Positions 26,467 to 35,173 are shown, numbered from the stretch's first letter. The stretch: 64,000 bases of DNA from Rhizobium terricola (GCF_012927355.1 NZ_JABBGK010000001.1:1544649-1608648), one strand, 5' to 3'. Program-made: numbers and translations. Notes: a model not told the origin generated them from the sequence alone.

Positions 26467-27828
26467 GTGCGAATAGAATATATTCAGATATCAAATATTC
26501 TCAGTTTTTCTTATCGCCGCGACGTAGGTCAAGCGGACAGAATTGCTTTTGATGATGGCTTAAACATTATCATTGGCGAAAATGGCTCGGGAAAATCGAC
26601 AGCCCTTGAGGTTATAAATTTCCTTTTTCGGAGGGTAATTTATCGACATTTTCGCTTTAATCGCGAGCTATTCGGACGCCAAGCATCGCTTAATTCAAGC
26701 GATAGAAAGCAAATACTTCAGCCCGTAGACAACAACGATTTGAGCGGCTTCAGACTGGATCCAAACTGGGATAGCGAAGATCAAGAACAGCGCATTCGCA
26801 TATCTGTACAGCTCGACAACATTGACCGACAGAATATATCTAACATCCGAAACCATTTTTGGGATCTGAACCAGACGCTAGGATCGTACTCGAATTACCA
26901 ACCAAATACGGATGGGAAAGAGCGCGATAGCTACGTCATTGACGTTGTCGTCGACAAAAGGGCGAATAGTTTCTCTGTTCAATTGCAGAATGGCGATAAG
27001 GATTTTGGCTTCACTTATCTAAGTGATTACCATTTCTTTAGGGAGGCCATCGCTCTCTACAACACCCTAACAGTTGGAGAGAAGATACCGCCACTTTACG
27101 AGAGCTTTACCCTGATCAGCAGCTATCGCAACTATCACGCATTTCAGCCCTCGATCTCGCTCAGCCACGCCCCCGCCTCTCAGCAGATCCAAGAAATCCG
27201 GAATCAGGATTTCAACAAGAGCCTTAATGCCACTGACAACAACGAGCCATCTGTCTTCGCTCTAGTCCGATTGCAAGTTGCCGAAAGGCACTTTGAACTG
27301 ACTTCACAGGCTAAAGACCTCGCACAGTGTGAGCTAGAAGCTAATGACCTTCCGTTTATACGATCAGTGAATGAACGATTACGGATTGTGAATCTTCGCT
27401 GCCAAATCAAACTTATCGACCAGCGGACCTGGCAATACCGTTTTGAGTTTCATGACACGCGCCGCAATAAGCCGATCGGCGACATCAATAGCTTAAGTGC
27501 GGGTCAAAAGGCGATCATACATCTGGTGCTCGAGGCATACGGAAGGGGTGAATTGAAAGGCGGCGTCGTCATCATTGATGAACCCGAAATCCATCTGCAT
27601 TACCAGTTTCAACATGAGTATCTTCAGGTTCTTCGCGAATTGAACCGTACCCAATACTGCCAGTACATCCTGGTCACACACTCTGAGTCGCTCATAAACT
27701 CCAGCACGATAAACTCCGTGCGCCGCTTCGCCCTCGATGCGAACGGTCACACCTCAATATACTCGCCAACACTATCTTCAGATCAGAAGAGCCTCATACG
27801 TATTCTCGACAACTCGCGCTCGACCTAA
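26467..27828 (+). CDS. OLD-family AAA ATPase domain (5' part of an interrupted gene)
   Basis: 453 residues from a GTG preceded by AGGGGAAGG. An ABC-type ATPase: Walker A GENGSGKST (37-45), signature LSAGQK (343-348), Walker B VVIIDEPEIHLH (367-378) and the switch His in LVTHSESL. This is the ATPase half of overcoming-lysogenization-defect (OLD) nucleases, a family with anti-phage members. A TAA at 27826-27828 ends it, but the same frame continues as a TOPRIM domain. The gene is visibly richer in A/T than its neighbours, suggesting recent transfer. It is separated from aat by 189 bases. Confidence 0.85.
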   Translation: MRIEYIQISNILSFSYRRDVGQADRIAFDDGLNIIIGENGSGKSTALEVINFLFRRVIYRHFRFNRELFGRQASLNSSDRKQILQPVDNNDLSGFRLDPNWDSEDQEQRIRISVQLDNIDRQNISNIRNHFWDLNQTLGSYSNYQPNTDGKERDSYVIDVVVDKRANSFSVQLQNGDKDFGFTYLSDYHFFREAIALYNTLTVGEKIPPLYESFTLISSYRNYHAFQPSISLSHAPASQQIQEIRNQDFNKSLNATDNNEPSVFALVRLQVAERHFELTSQAKDLAQCELEANDLPFIRSVNERLRIVNLRCQIKLIDQRTWQYRFEFHDTRRNKPIGDINSLSAGQKAIIHLVLEAYGRGELKGGVVIIDEPEIHLHYQFQHEYLQVLRELNRTQYCQYILVTHSESLINSSTINSVRRFALDANGHTSIYSPTLSSDQKSLIRILDNSRST

Positions 27829-27846
27829 GCATTCTTTTCGAAAAAG

Positions 27847-28320
27847 GTGATCCTGGTAGAAGGAGAGACGGATCGCTATTTTTTCAGAGCACTTCTTCAA
27901 GAGAGGCACCTCAGTCTCGAACAAGAAATTTCGGTTCTTCACGTGGGAGGAAAGGGGCAACTTCAAAAATGGCGAAGCTTGTTCACAAGCTTCGGCCTGC
28001 GGGTATACGCAATTGCCGACTTCGACTACATCGTAAATTTGCACTATCGTGAAAGCAAAAGCACAAAGCTTAAAACAACCGCACAAATCTCAGAATTTAA
28101 GCGGTCCAATCCAGACTGGGAACAGCACCTGATTAATTTGAGGAAAGATCGAATCTTTATCCTCAGCGAAGGCAATCTTGAGATCTACCTCGGCACTGAA
28201 AAAGACCTCAGTCACGTGATCGAATTCTGTCAAAACCGTCTTACGTCTTTTCTCTCCGACGAGACTTCCAGCAGGAGCAGTGAAGTGAAGTCGATCATAG
28301 ACACCATAGCTACTGAATAG
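27847..28320 (+). CDS. TOPRIM nuclease domain of the interrupted OLD protein
   Basis: 157 residues read from a GTG at 27847, in the same frame as the ATPase part and separated from it by one TAA plus six codons (AFFSKK). TOPRIM residues are the Glu in ILVEGETDRYFF and the DxD in AIADFDYI; FILSEGNLEIYLG matches the OLD-type tail. No proper SD precedes the GTG (AAAAAG abuts it), so independent expression is doubtful. With the first part the total is about 616 residues, right for a class 1 OLD nuclease. It is probably a fragment of a pseudogene. Confidence 0.75.
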   Translation: MILVEGETDRYFFRALLQERHLSLEQEISVLHVGGKGQLQKWRSLFTSFGLRVYAIADFDYIVNLHYRESKSTKLKTTAQISEFKRSNPDWEQHLINLRKDRIFILSEGNLEIYLGTEKDLSHVIEFCQNRLTSFLSDETSSRSSEVKSIIDTIATE

Positions 28321-28375
28321 CTCGGTCAACTACCAAGTGATATTAGGCTGCAGAGAGATCACTTGCCTTCCGCCC

Positions 28376-28855
28376 TCACCCCCTTCTCGCCGCATCGATC
28401 TTCGCGACGTCGATCTTGCCCATCTCCATCATTGCTTCAAACGCCCGTTTCGCCTCATCGCCGCCCGCCGCCATGGCTTCGGTCAGGGTGCGCGGGGTGA
28501 TCTGCCAAGAGAGGCCCCAGCGGTCCTTGCACCAGCCGCAGGCGCTTTCCTGCCCGCCGTTTCCGACGATGGCGTTCCAGTAGCGGTCGGTCTCTTCCTG
28601 GTCGTCCGTCGCGATCTGGAAGGAGAAGGCTTCCGACTGCCGGAAGGCCGGGCCGCCGTTGAGGCCGAGGCAGGGGATGCCGGCGACGGTGAATTCGACG
28701 GTCAGCACATCGCCCGCCTTGCCGGAGGGATAGTCGCTCGGCGCCCGGTGGACGGCCTTCACCTGGCTGTCGGGAAAGGTTTCCGCGTAGAAACGGGCGG
28801 CGGCCTCGGCATCCTTCTCGTACCACAGGCAGATGGTGTTCTTCGGAATGGCCAT
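28376..28855 (-). CDS. VOC-family (PhnB-like) protein
   Basis: 159 residues from the ATG at 28855, with GGAGGAG upstream. It has the glyoxalase/bleomycin-resistance fold in its PhnB/3-demethylubiquinone-methyltransferase-like form: KNTICLWYEKDAEAAARFYAETFPDS at the start (paired beta-alpha-beta-beta-beta modules) and WNAIVGNGGQESACGWCKDRWG in the second half. Function is unknown; such proteins are often found as stand-alone stress or metabolite-binding proteins. It sits between the OLD fragment and a repeat cluster. Confidence 0.85.
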   Translation of the reverse strand: MAIPKNTICLWYEKDAEAAARFYAETFPDSQVKAVHRAPSDYPSGKAGDVLTVEFTVAGIPCLGLNGGPAFRQSEAFSFQIATDDQEETDRYWNAIVGNGGQESACGWCKDRWGLSWQITPRTLTEAMAAGGDEAKRAFEAMMEMGKIDVAKIDAARRG

Positions 28856-28946
28856 GGTTTCTCCTCCCCGGCTCCGGACATCCCTGCATTGCACGCCTGA
28901 AAGACGGTTGCGTCAAGGGGAGTGGATGGTCGCGATCGGAGTGAAG

Positions 28947-29324
28947 CCCCCCTCTGGCCTGCCGGCCATCTCCCCCACAAGGGGGGAGAACACGTGGGGC
29001 GGCGTCTCTCGCGAAGGAGCCGGGTGGGATCGCGGCGCGGGCGACGAGGGTTTGGCCGGGTTAAGCCCTCCCCCTTGTGGGGAGGGTTTGGGAGGGGACG
29101 AGAGGCCGCGGCGCGGGGCACCCCCTCTGGCCTGCCGGCCATCTCCCCCACAAGGGGGGAGACCGGCTGAGCCGCCGGCCTGTCGTCCGCCTCTGGCGTG
29201 TGCTGAACAGAGCGGCAAACGCGGCGCCACGCTCTCCCCCCTTGAGGGGGAGATGTCACGTAGTGACAGAGGGGGGTGTACCATATCGGATAGCCCTCCC
29301 CCTTGTGGGGAGGGTTTGGGAGGA
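28947..29324. repeat. Cluster of palindromic intergenic repeats (RIME-like)
   Basis: Five related units fill most of the 480-base gap. Two nearly identical copies read CTCTGGCCTGCCGGCCATCT then CCCCCACAAGGGGGGAG (28947-28988 and 29121-29162). Two others are CCCTCCCCCTTGTGGGGAGG then GTTTGGGAGG (29066-29096 and 29294-29324). A fifth is CTCCCCCCTTGAGGGGGAG then ATGTCACGTAGTGACAGAGG (29232-29276). Each folds on a CTCCCCC(A/T)..GGGGGAG stem. The look is that of the mosaic palindromic elements known in rhizobial intergenic DNA. No gene lies here. Confidence 0.8.
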
Positions 29325-29337
29325 GTCTTTGGGAGCC

Positions 29338-29577
29338 TTACGCCGCCGTCAGGTCGGCCGTTTCGCCGAACTGGACCAGCAGGCGCGGGCTCGTCATGTC
29401 GCCGCTCTCCTCGTCCACCTGCACCGAATAGGCCGCGACGCCGATATGGCGGGCCGACATGGCGGTGGCGATCTTTTCGGCAGACACCGCATTGGAGGCC
29501 TGGCGCATCTCGCCGGGCACCACGTTTCCGCGGTTCTTCTTGAACGGCATGACGATGAATTTTTCAGAAAGGGACAT
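29338..29577 (-). CDS. Small hypothetical protein (79 aa)
   Basis: 79 residues from the ATG at 29577, preceded by CAGGAG. It starts MSLSEKFIVMPFKKNRGNVV and continues with a helix (EMRQASNAVSAEKIATAMSA) and a strand-rich end. No TM segment, Cys or known motif. It resembles small conserved proteins of unknown function that I have seen near accessory DNA in rhizobia, but I cannot name the family. It lies just beyond the repeat cluster. Confidence 0.55.
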   Translation of the reverse strand: MSLSEKFIVMPFKKNRGNVVPGEMRQASNAVSAEKIATAMSARHIGVAAYSVQVDEESGDMTSPRLLVQFGETADLTAA

Positions 29578-29761
29578 AATCGAGACTCCTGTATGTTCCC
29601 TAATTGTTCTCATTCAAGGACATTGTCAAGCGCGGCATTGCACCGTGACGTCAAACCGGGTTGCGGACATGGCCATTCAAGCCGCTTTCCGCTCAGCTGC
29701 CGGAAGACGGGCGCCGTGGAGGGCCAGGTCTAACTTGTGAAACGTGAGGGTCTGTGCGGGC

Positions 29762-30601
29762 TCAGTAAAGCCCGACACCGGGCGGCGGGGCTCCGGCACC
29801 GGGCGGCGGGGCTCCGGCACCGGGCGGCGTTCCGACATCAGCCGGCGGCAGCAACTGCCCCTCGGGCACCGGCTGGCCGTCCTCAGGGAAGCCGTTTTGG
29901 GGCAAGCCGTCCTGGGGCAAGCCGTCCTGCGGGAAATCGGTCGGCGGCAAGGCGTTGCCGGGCACGTCCTGCGGGATTTCCTGCGGCGCGTCGAGGGGCG
30001 GCACGACGCCGGGTGCGGCTTCCCCTGCCAGGCCCTCTGCGGGTGCCGCGTCTGCCGGTGCGGCTGCGCCCGGATCGACGGACGGCTGGGCCGTGCCATC
30101 GGTTGCCGGCGCCGGGGCTGCTGCCGCCTTGGTCGGTTCGGGCGCCGCATGGGCGGCCTTCACGCCGGGCGGCGCCGGCACGTCGGACTTCTCCTTGCAG
30201 CCGGTCAGCCAGACGTCATAGATCGCGTGTTCGACGGCGTTGAGCGCCGGGCTGTCGGCGAACATCCAGCCGGAGAAGATGCGGCGGATCTTGCGGTCGA
30301 GGGTGATTTCGTCGACCTCGACGAAGCCGTCGATCTTCTGCGCTTCGGTCTCGTCGCGCGAATAGCAGACCTTCGGCGTCACCTGAAGGGCGCCGAACTG
30401 CACGGTCTCGTCGATATAGACGTCGAAGGAGGTGATGCGGCCGGTGATCTTGTCGATGCCGGCAAATTCGGCGACCGGATTGGAAATCCGCTCGGCCCGG
30501 GCGGTTCCCATGCCGGCAAGCGTCGCGGCGGAAACGGACAAGGCCGCCATGCCCAGCACAGCAAGGGTTGAGCCACGCCCGAAACGCTTCATGTCTGCCA
30601 T
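29762..30601 (-). CDS. DUF2155 domain exported protein with Pro-rich repeat tail
   Basis: 279 residues. A signal peptide (about 1-36, ending ARA) is followed by a DUF2155 domain (about 38-135: AEFAGIDKITGRITSFDVYI, CYSRDETEAQKIDGFVEVDE, IFSGWMFADSPALNAVEH, DVWLTGCK) with two Cys that may pair. The C-terminal half is low-complexity Ala/Pro, with short repeats such as PQDGLPQDGLP and GAGAPPPGAGAPPPG. It is likely periplasmic. Its role is unknown. The order NDUFA12 then DUF2155 on the same strand suggests co-transcription. Confidence 0.85.
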   Translation of the reverse strand: MADMKRFGRGSTLAVLGMAALSVSAATLAGMGTARAERISNPVAEFAGIDKITGRITSFDVYIDETVQFGALQVTPKVCYSRDETEAQKIDGFVEVDEITLDRKIRRIFSGWMFADSPALNAVEHAIYDVWLTGCKEKSDVPAPPGVKAAHAAPEPTKAAAAPAPATDGTAQPSVDPGAAAPADAAPAEGLAGEAAPGVVPPLDAPQEIPQDVPGNALPPTDFPQDGLPQDGLPQNGFPEDGQPVPEGQLLPPADVGTPPGAGAPPPGAGAPPPGVGLY

Positions 30602-30686
30602 TCTCCAGCCTTCAAATCCGTGGGCGCCGCTCGCAGCTCGGGCGCCACACAGAGGCCCTAGAACCGAAATGTGGCCAAATCGGGTG

Positions 30687-31085
30687 TCAGTTGCCGGGGG
30701 TCCAGGCGTCGTAGTCGCCGGTCACGCGCGGACGCTCGCCGGTTGCGGCGATCGAACCCTGGGGGCGGTAGGCAGCGGCCGTGCCGGTCGGGTTGGCGCG
30801 ATGCCCCTTCTGCCATTCGGCGGCCTTGTAGTCTTCCTTCGACGGCGGAACGTCGGTGCGGTAGTGCATCCAGCCGTGCCAGCCGGCCGGGATGGAGGAA
30901 GCGTCCGCATAACCCTTGTAGATGACCCAGCGGCGCGGCAGGCCGAAGGTGGTCTTGCCGCCTTCGTAATAGATGTTGCCGAACTGGTCTTCGCCGACCT
31001 TCGTGCCCTTGCGCCAGGTGAAGAACCGCGTGCCCATGGTCTGACCGTTCCACCAGGTGAAAAGTTCCAACAGAAGCTGCTTCAT
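30687..31085 (-). CDS. NADH:ubiquinone oxidoreductase subunit NDUFA12-like
   Basis: 132 residues. Homologous to the B17.2/NDUFA12 accessory subunit of Complex I, present in alphaproteobacteria and mitochondria. Key features are TWRKGTKVGEDQFGNIYYEG, RRWVIYKGYADASSIPAGWH and GWMHYRTDVPP. It is a peripheral arm subunit needed for assembly in other alphaproteobacteria. The main nuo genes are not in this window. The downstream neighbour is the DUF2155 gene. Confidence 0.93.
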   Translation of the reverse strand: MKQLLLELFTWWNGQTMGTRFFTWRKGTKVGEDQFGNIYYEGGKTTFGLPRRWVIYKGYADASSIPAGWHGWMHYRTDVPPSKEDYKAAEWQKGHRANPTGTAAAYRPQGSIAATGERPRVTGDYDAWTPGN

Positions 31086-31189
31086 GTCTCGTCCTTGGTC
31101 CGTGCCGGTTGCGGCAGTCGGCTTGTCATCTTTCTCCGCTTATGCCGCCTCCCCGGCCGGTTGTCCAGTGATTCGCCGCGTTGCGGCAC

Positions 31190-31657
31190 TCATTTCAGCT
31201 TGTACTTGAAGCCGAAATGGCTGCGGATAAAACCGAGCCGCTCATAGAAGCGGTGCGCGTCGGTGCGCCGCGCGTTCGAGGTCAGCTGGACAAGGCGCAA
31301 TCCCTGCCGTTCGGCCTCTGCGACGCAATGGCGGATCATCGCCGCGCCGATCCCCTGCCCCCGGCAATCGGACCTCGTATGCACGGCCTCGACGATCATC
31401 GCCGTCGATCCGCGGCCCGACAGCGTGGTGGTCAACAGGGTCTGGAAGGTGCCGACGACCTCGCCGTCGCGTTCGGCCACGTAGAGCGTTTCCCGCGGCG
31501 TCTGCTGGAGCGTCCGGAAGGCGGCGAGATAGTCGGCACGCGCGGCCTCGTCCGTCGTGTCGCCGTGGCCGCCGACATCGTCGGAGGCAAGGATTGCGAC
31601 GATGGCGTCCAGATCATTTTCGGTAGCTCGCCTGATCGCGATCGTTCCCGCTTGCAT
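31190..31657 (-). CDS. GNAT family N-acetyltransferase
   Basis: 155 residues. GNAT fold: ATENDLDAIVAILASDDVGG at the start, the strand VVGTFQTLLTTTL, and the acetyl-CoA loop RSDCRGQGIGAAMIRH (Q/RxxGxG/A), ending FYERLGFIRSHFGFKYKLK. The acceptor is unknown. RBS GGAAGGA sits 6 bases before the ATG. It is divergent from the exported protein gene at 31717. Confidence 0.9.
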   Translation of the reverse strand: MQAGTIAIRRATENDLDAIVAILASDDVGGHGDTTDEAARADYLAAFRTLQQTPRETLYVAERDGEVVGTFQTLLTTTLSGRGSTAMIVEAVHTRSDCRGQGIGAAMIRHCVAEAERQGLRLVQLTSNARRTDAHRFYERLGFIRSHFGFKYKLK

Positions 31658-31716
31658 GCTTCATCCTTCCCGGCGTTAATCGGTCCGGACGTTAGGAACA
31701 GAGGGAGGCGCTCAGT

Positions 31717-32154
31717 ATGACACTCGGACGGTTTTGCACCACTATTTTTGCTCTGACCATGGTCGCGGCCACGGCCTTCGCCGAGGAAGGCGGGCGACAG
31801 GGCATCGCCTTCGTCCAGGCGCCGGAAATGTCGAGCGGGGTGTGCACGGGCAAGGACGCGGCCAGCGCCTTCGACTGCGCCAAGAAACAGTGCATCGACG
31901 GTGGTGGCACGGCGGAAGACTGTCTGGAGCAGGCCTATTGCTTCCCGGCACGCTTCAGCGTCGACGTCTTCATGCAGTCGTCCGAGGGACCGCACTGGCA
32001 CGAGTATCTGTGCGGCTGGGAAAGCAAGGAACTGGCACTCGCCGCCGCCAAGGTCGCCTGCGACAACGTCAAGCGGCCGGACCTTATCGAATGCACGGCG
32101 GTTCTGACCTATGACGAGGACGGGACGTCGGAAGAAGTACCGATGGACAACTGA
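31717..32154 (+). CDS. Hypothetical exported cysteine-containing protein
   Basis: 145 residues. A signal peptide ends at AFA (about 22). The mature part has seven Cys in a patterned spacing (GVCTGKDAASAFDCAKKQCI, DCLEQAYC, LCGWESKELALAAAKVAC, IECTAVL), so it is probably a disulfide-stabilised periplasmic protein. The acidic tail ends GTSEEVPMDN. The architecture (Cys-rich, about 120 residues) is like small DUF4189-type proteins but I cannot assign it firmly. GGGAGGC acts as RBS. Confidence 0.7.
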   Translation: MTLGRFCTTIFALTMVAATAFAEEGGRQGIAFVQAPEMSSGVCTGKDAASAFDCAKKQCIDGGGTAEDCLEQAYCFPARFSVDVFMQSSEGPHWHEYLCGWESKELALAAAKVACDNVKRPDLIECTAVLTYDEDGTSEEVPMDN

Positions 32155-32178
32155 TCGGGCCGAAACACCTGCAGGCTG

Positions 32179-32676
32179 TCAGCCGAGGCGTTTTTCCATG
32201 ACGATCGCCGGCAGGCCGCTGTCAGGCCCGCCGCAGCTCGTCGTGCGGTCGACCTCGGCGAAGCCGTGCGCCTCATAGAAGGCGATCGCGGCGGCATTCC
32301 TCGGCTCCACTTCCAGCCGCATGATCTCGGCGTCTGGAAAACAGCTCTCGAGCTCGGCGAAGAGATCGCGGCCGATCCCCATGCGCAGGCATGAGGGATG
32401 GACGTAGAGCTGGTGCAGGAAAGCCGTCTTCGCCAATTTCGAGGACATGGCCGCGTAGGCCATGCCGCCGAGCCGGCGGCCGTCATCGGCCACCAGGAAT
32501 TCGCCGCCCTTCTTCTCGATTCGGGCCTTCAGGGCCGGGATCGAGTGCCAGGCGTCGACCAGCTCGCGCACCTTCTGCTCACCGTAGAACGCATCATAGG
32601 TGGCGTGAAAGGCGTCCGACAGCAGGGTGCGGAGCGCTTCCGCATCCTTGAGGCTGGCGGTGCGGACGAAGAACAA
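32179..32676 (-). CDS. GNAT family N-acetyltransferase
   Basis: 165 residues from a TTG start at 32676. GAGGAG, which lies within the end of gatB, is 6 bases before it, so translation is coupled to gatB. The CoA-binding loop is HPSCLRMGIGRDLFAELE, and residues 125-150 give MRLEVEPRNAAAIAFYEAHG, the GNAT beta5-alpha4 region. The substrate is unknown. The tight arrangement with gatB points to co-expression but not necessarily a linked function. Confidence 0.88.
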   Translation of the reverse strand: MFFVRTASLKDAEALRTLLSDAFHATYDAFYGEQKVRELVDAWHSIPALKARIEKKGGEFLVADDGRRLGGMAYAAMSSKLAKTAFLHQLYVHPSCLRMGIGRDLFAELESCFPDAEIMRLEVEPRNAAAIAFYEAHGFAEVDRTTSCGGPDSGLPAIVMEKRLG

Positions 32677-32679
32677 GGC

Positions 32680-34185
32680 CTACTCCTCGACGATGCCGAG
32701 CTTGGCCTTGACGAGGGCCTGCACGGCCTGCGGGTTGGCCTTGCCGCCGGTCGCCTTCATCACCTGGCCGACGAACCAGCCGGCAAGCGTCGGCTTGGCC
32801 AGCACCTTGGCGACCTGGTCGGGGTTGGCGGCGATGATCTCGTCAACGGCCTTTTCGATGGCGCCGGTGTCGGTGACCTGCTTCATGCCGCGCGCTTCGA
32901 CGATTTCGGCTGGATCGCCGCCTTCGTTCCAGACGATCTCGAAGAGGTCCTTGGCGATCTTGCCGGAGATGGTCTCGGCCTTGATCAGGTCGATGATGCC
33001 GCCGAGCTGGGCGGGCGAAACCGGAGTCTCTTCAATGGCTTTGCCGGCTTTGTTCAAGGCACCCAGGAGGTCGTTGATGACCCAGTTGGCGGCCGTCTTG
33101 CCGTCGCGGCCTTCGGCCACGGCTTCGAAATAGTCGGCGATCGCCTTTTCCGAGACGAGCACGGAGGCGTCGTAGACCGACAGGCCTAGCTCGCGGACGA
33201 AACGGGCCTTCTTGTCGTCCGGCAGTTCCGGCAGGTCCTTCTTCAGGTTCTCGATGAAGGCATCGTCGAATTCGAGCGGCAGCAGGTCCGGATCGGGAAA
33301 ATAGCGGTAGTCGTGCGCGTCTTCCTTCGAGCGCATCGAACGGGTCTCGCCCTTGTTCGGGTCGAACAGGCGGGTTTCCTGGTCGATAGAGCCGCCGTCT
33401 TCCAGAATAGCGATCTGGCGACGGGCCTCGTATTCGATCGCCTGGCCGATGAAGCGGATCGAGTTGACGTTCTTGATCTCGCAGCGCGTGCCGAACTCGC
33501 CGCCTGGCTTGCGCACGGAGACGTTGACGTCGGCGCGCATCGAGCCCTCGTCCATGTTGCCGTCGCAGGTGCCGAGATAGCGCACGATCGAGCGCAGCTT
33601 GGTCATGTAGGCCTTGGCTTCGTCGGAGGAGCGCATGTCGGGCTTCGACACGATCTCCATCAGGGCGACGCCGGAGCGGTTGAGATCCACGTAGGACATG
33701 GTCGGATGCTGGTCATGCATCGATTTGCCGGCATCCTGTTCGAGATGCAGACGCTCGATGCCGATCTCGATGTCCTCGAAATTGCCCTGGCGGTCCGGTC
33801 CGAGCGAGATGATGATCTTGCCTTCGCCGACGATCGGGTCCTTGAACTGCGAGATCTGGTAGCCCTGCGGCAGGTCCGGATAGAAATAGTTCTTGCGATC
33901 GAAGATCGAGCGCTTGTTGATCTGGGCCTTGAGGCCGAGGCCGGTGCGCACGGCCTGCGCCACGCATTCCTCGTTGATCACGGGCAGCATGCCGGGCATG
34001 GCGGCATCGACGAGCGAGACGTTGGCGTTCGGCGCATTCCCGAAGGTCGTCGAAGCGCCGGAGAAGAGCTTCGACTGGCTCATCACCTGGGCGTGGACTT
34101 CCATGCCGATAACGATTTCCCAGTCGCCGGTTGCTCCCGGGATGAGGCGTTTCGGATCGGGCGTGCGGGTGTCAACAAGGGTCAT
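32680..34185 (-). CDS. gatB: Asp/Glu-tRNA amidotransferase subunit B
   Basis: GatB activates the misacylated Glu-tRNA(Gln) (and Asp-tRNA(Asn)) for amidation and binds the tRNA. 501 residues. The N-terminal cradle domain has [36 protein letters not shown] and the helical YqeY-like tail (ALVKAKLGI near the end). It works with GatA and GatC, which lie upstream on the same strand but separated by about 1.7 kb with a GNAT and other genes between. The presence of GatCAB means this organism makes Gln-tRNA indirectly. Confidence 0.97.
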   Translation of the reverse strand: MTLVDTRTPDPKRLIPGATGDWEIVIGMEVHAQVMSQSKLFSGASTTFGNAPNANVSLVDAAMPGMLPVINEECVAQAVRTGLGLKAQINKRSIFDRKNYFYPDLPQGYQISQFKDPIVGEGKIIISLGPDRQGNFEDIEIGIERLHLEQDAGKSMHDQHPTMSYVDLNRSGVALMEIVSKPDMRSSDEAKAYMTKLRSIVRYLGTCDGNMDEGSMRADVNVSVRKPGGEFGTRCEIKNVNSIRFIGQAIEYEARRQIAILEDGGSIDQETRLFDPNKGETRSMRSKEDAHDYRYFPDPDLLPLEFDDAFIENLKKDLPELPDDKKARFVRELGLSVYDASVLVSEKAIADYFEAVAEGRDGKTAANWVINDLLGALNKAGKAIEETPVSPAQLGGIIDLIKAETISGKIAKDLFEIVWNEGGDPAEIVEARGMKQVTDTGAIEKAVDEIIAANPDQVAKVLAKPTLAGWFVGQVMKATGGKANPQAVQALVKAKLGIVEE

Positions 34186-34334
34186 CGGCTGCTCGTGTCA
34201 TGCGTTGTTTTCGTATCGGTTGAGGTAGAGCAAATGGTGCGGAGGCGCAAGGCTTGTCGGGCCTGGACGAGCGATCGCGGGACAGGTGCGGCGGACTTTG
34301 CCAAGCGTTAATCCGGATCGGCCATCATGGCTCG

Positions 34335-34667
34335 ATGCCAAGCGAAACGAGCCTAACCCTCCTTGCTATCCTCGCGCTCTACAACGTCGTGGTCTTCTGC
34401 GTATACGCCTGGGACAAGCTGGCAGCACAAAACGGTGATTGGCGGATCCGGGAAGACACGCTTCTTGGCCTTGCCTTCTTCGGCGGAGGCGCGGGCGCCT
34501 TCCTCTGCCAGCGCCTCATGCGCCACAAGACGCGCAAGCCGCCATTCCGGGTAGCGCTGCCGGTACTCTTCATTCTGCAAACGGTCATCATCGGCGTGGC
34601 GGTTCTCGCTCCAGGCCCGGCGCTCGCGGCCATCCGCTCGACCCTCACGATTTTCCGCGGCTTCTAG
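34335..34667 (+). CDS. DUF1294 membrane protein
   Basis: About 110 residues from the ATG at 34335. Three or four hydrophobic helices and the family signature YNVVVFCVYAWDKLAAQNGDWRIRE, GLAFFGGGAGAFLCQRLMRHKTRKPPF. DUF1294 members are small inner-membrane proteins of unknown function. The RBS is weak, so a start further upstream is possible. It converges on the GNAT gene, with a 4-base overlap of their ends (34664-34667). Confidence 0.75.
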   Translation: MPSETSLTLLAILALYNVVVFCVYAWDKLAAQNGDWRIREDTLLGLAFFGGGAGAFLCQRLMRHKTRKPPFRVALPVLFILQTVIIGVAVLAPGPALAAIRSTLTIFRGF

Positions 34668-35173
34668 AACTCCTGGCCATAGGCCGGGACGGCAGGCGCG
34701 GCGAGCTGTTTCGACAGGCCGACCGACTGGATGTCGCGGTCGAGCTTGGGATTGTAGGCCGTGGTCAGCCAGTGGACCGCGTAGCCATGCTTCTCGAAAA
34801 AGCCGACTGCCTCGACATTCATCGCGTGTGTCTGAAGGCTCGCCCTGGTAAATCCCTGATGGACGATTTCTTTCTCGATCTCGGCGAGTAGCGCGGTCCC
34901 CAGACCCTGCCGCTGAAAATCAGGATCGATCCAGAAATCAGTGATGTTCTCGTCAAGATGTTCCCGCGCCGCCCAGCCGGCCGGCTGGCCGTTCTTGTCG
35001 ATCACCGAAATCGTCAGCCACTCACTGTGGGTGAAGTTGACGAAGGCGCTGCGGGCGCTTTCGACCATCGACTTGGTCTCGCCGACGAGGACCATCGCCT
35101 TTTCCCAGGCCCGAAGGCCGATCTCGGCCAACAGGTCCGCCTCGTCGCGGCGCGCATTGCGTATGGTGATCAT
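34664..35173 (-). CDS. GNAT family N-acetyltransferase
   Basis: 169 residues from the ATG at 35173 (MITIRNARRDEADLLAEIG). The open frame continues upstream for another 125 codons, but those have no GNAT character. CoA-binding loop: DPDFQRQGLGTALLAEIE; second part HAMNVEAVGFFEKHGYAVHW. Just upstream, divergent, is a YjhX-like gene; in E. coli YjhX is paired with a GNAT protein (YjhQ). Here the two are not in an operon, so any relation is a guess. Confidence 0.85.
   Translation of the reverse strand: MITIRNARRDEADLLAEIGLRAWEKAMVLVGETKSMVESARSAFVNFTHSEWLTISVIDKNGQPAGWAAREHLDENITDFWIDPDFQRQGLGTALLAEIEKEIVHQGFTRASLQTHAMNVEAVGFFEKHGYAVHWLTTAYNPKLDRDIQSVGLSKQLAAPAVPAYGQEF

Noticed and set aside
26467..28320. 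A Gabija or PARIS system
   Set aside because: No UvrD-like helicase follows, and the TOPRIM part is far shorter than AriB and in the same frame as the ATPase. A single-protein OLD nuclease with a stop fits better.
28947..29324. CRISPR array
   Set aside because: The repeats are palindromic units of different kinds, in both orientations, with uneven spacing and no cas genes nearby.
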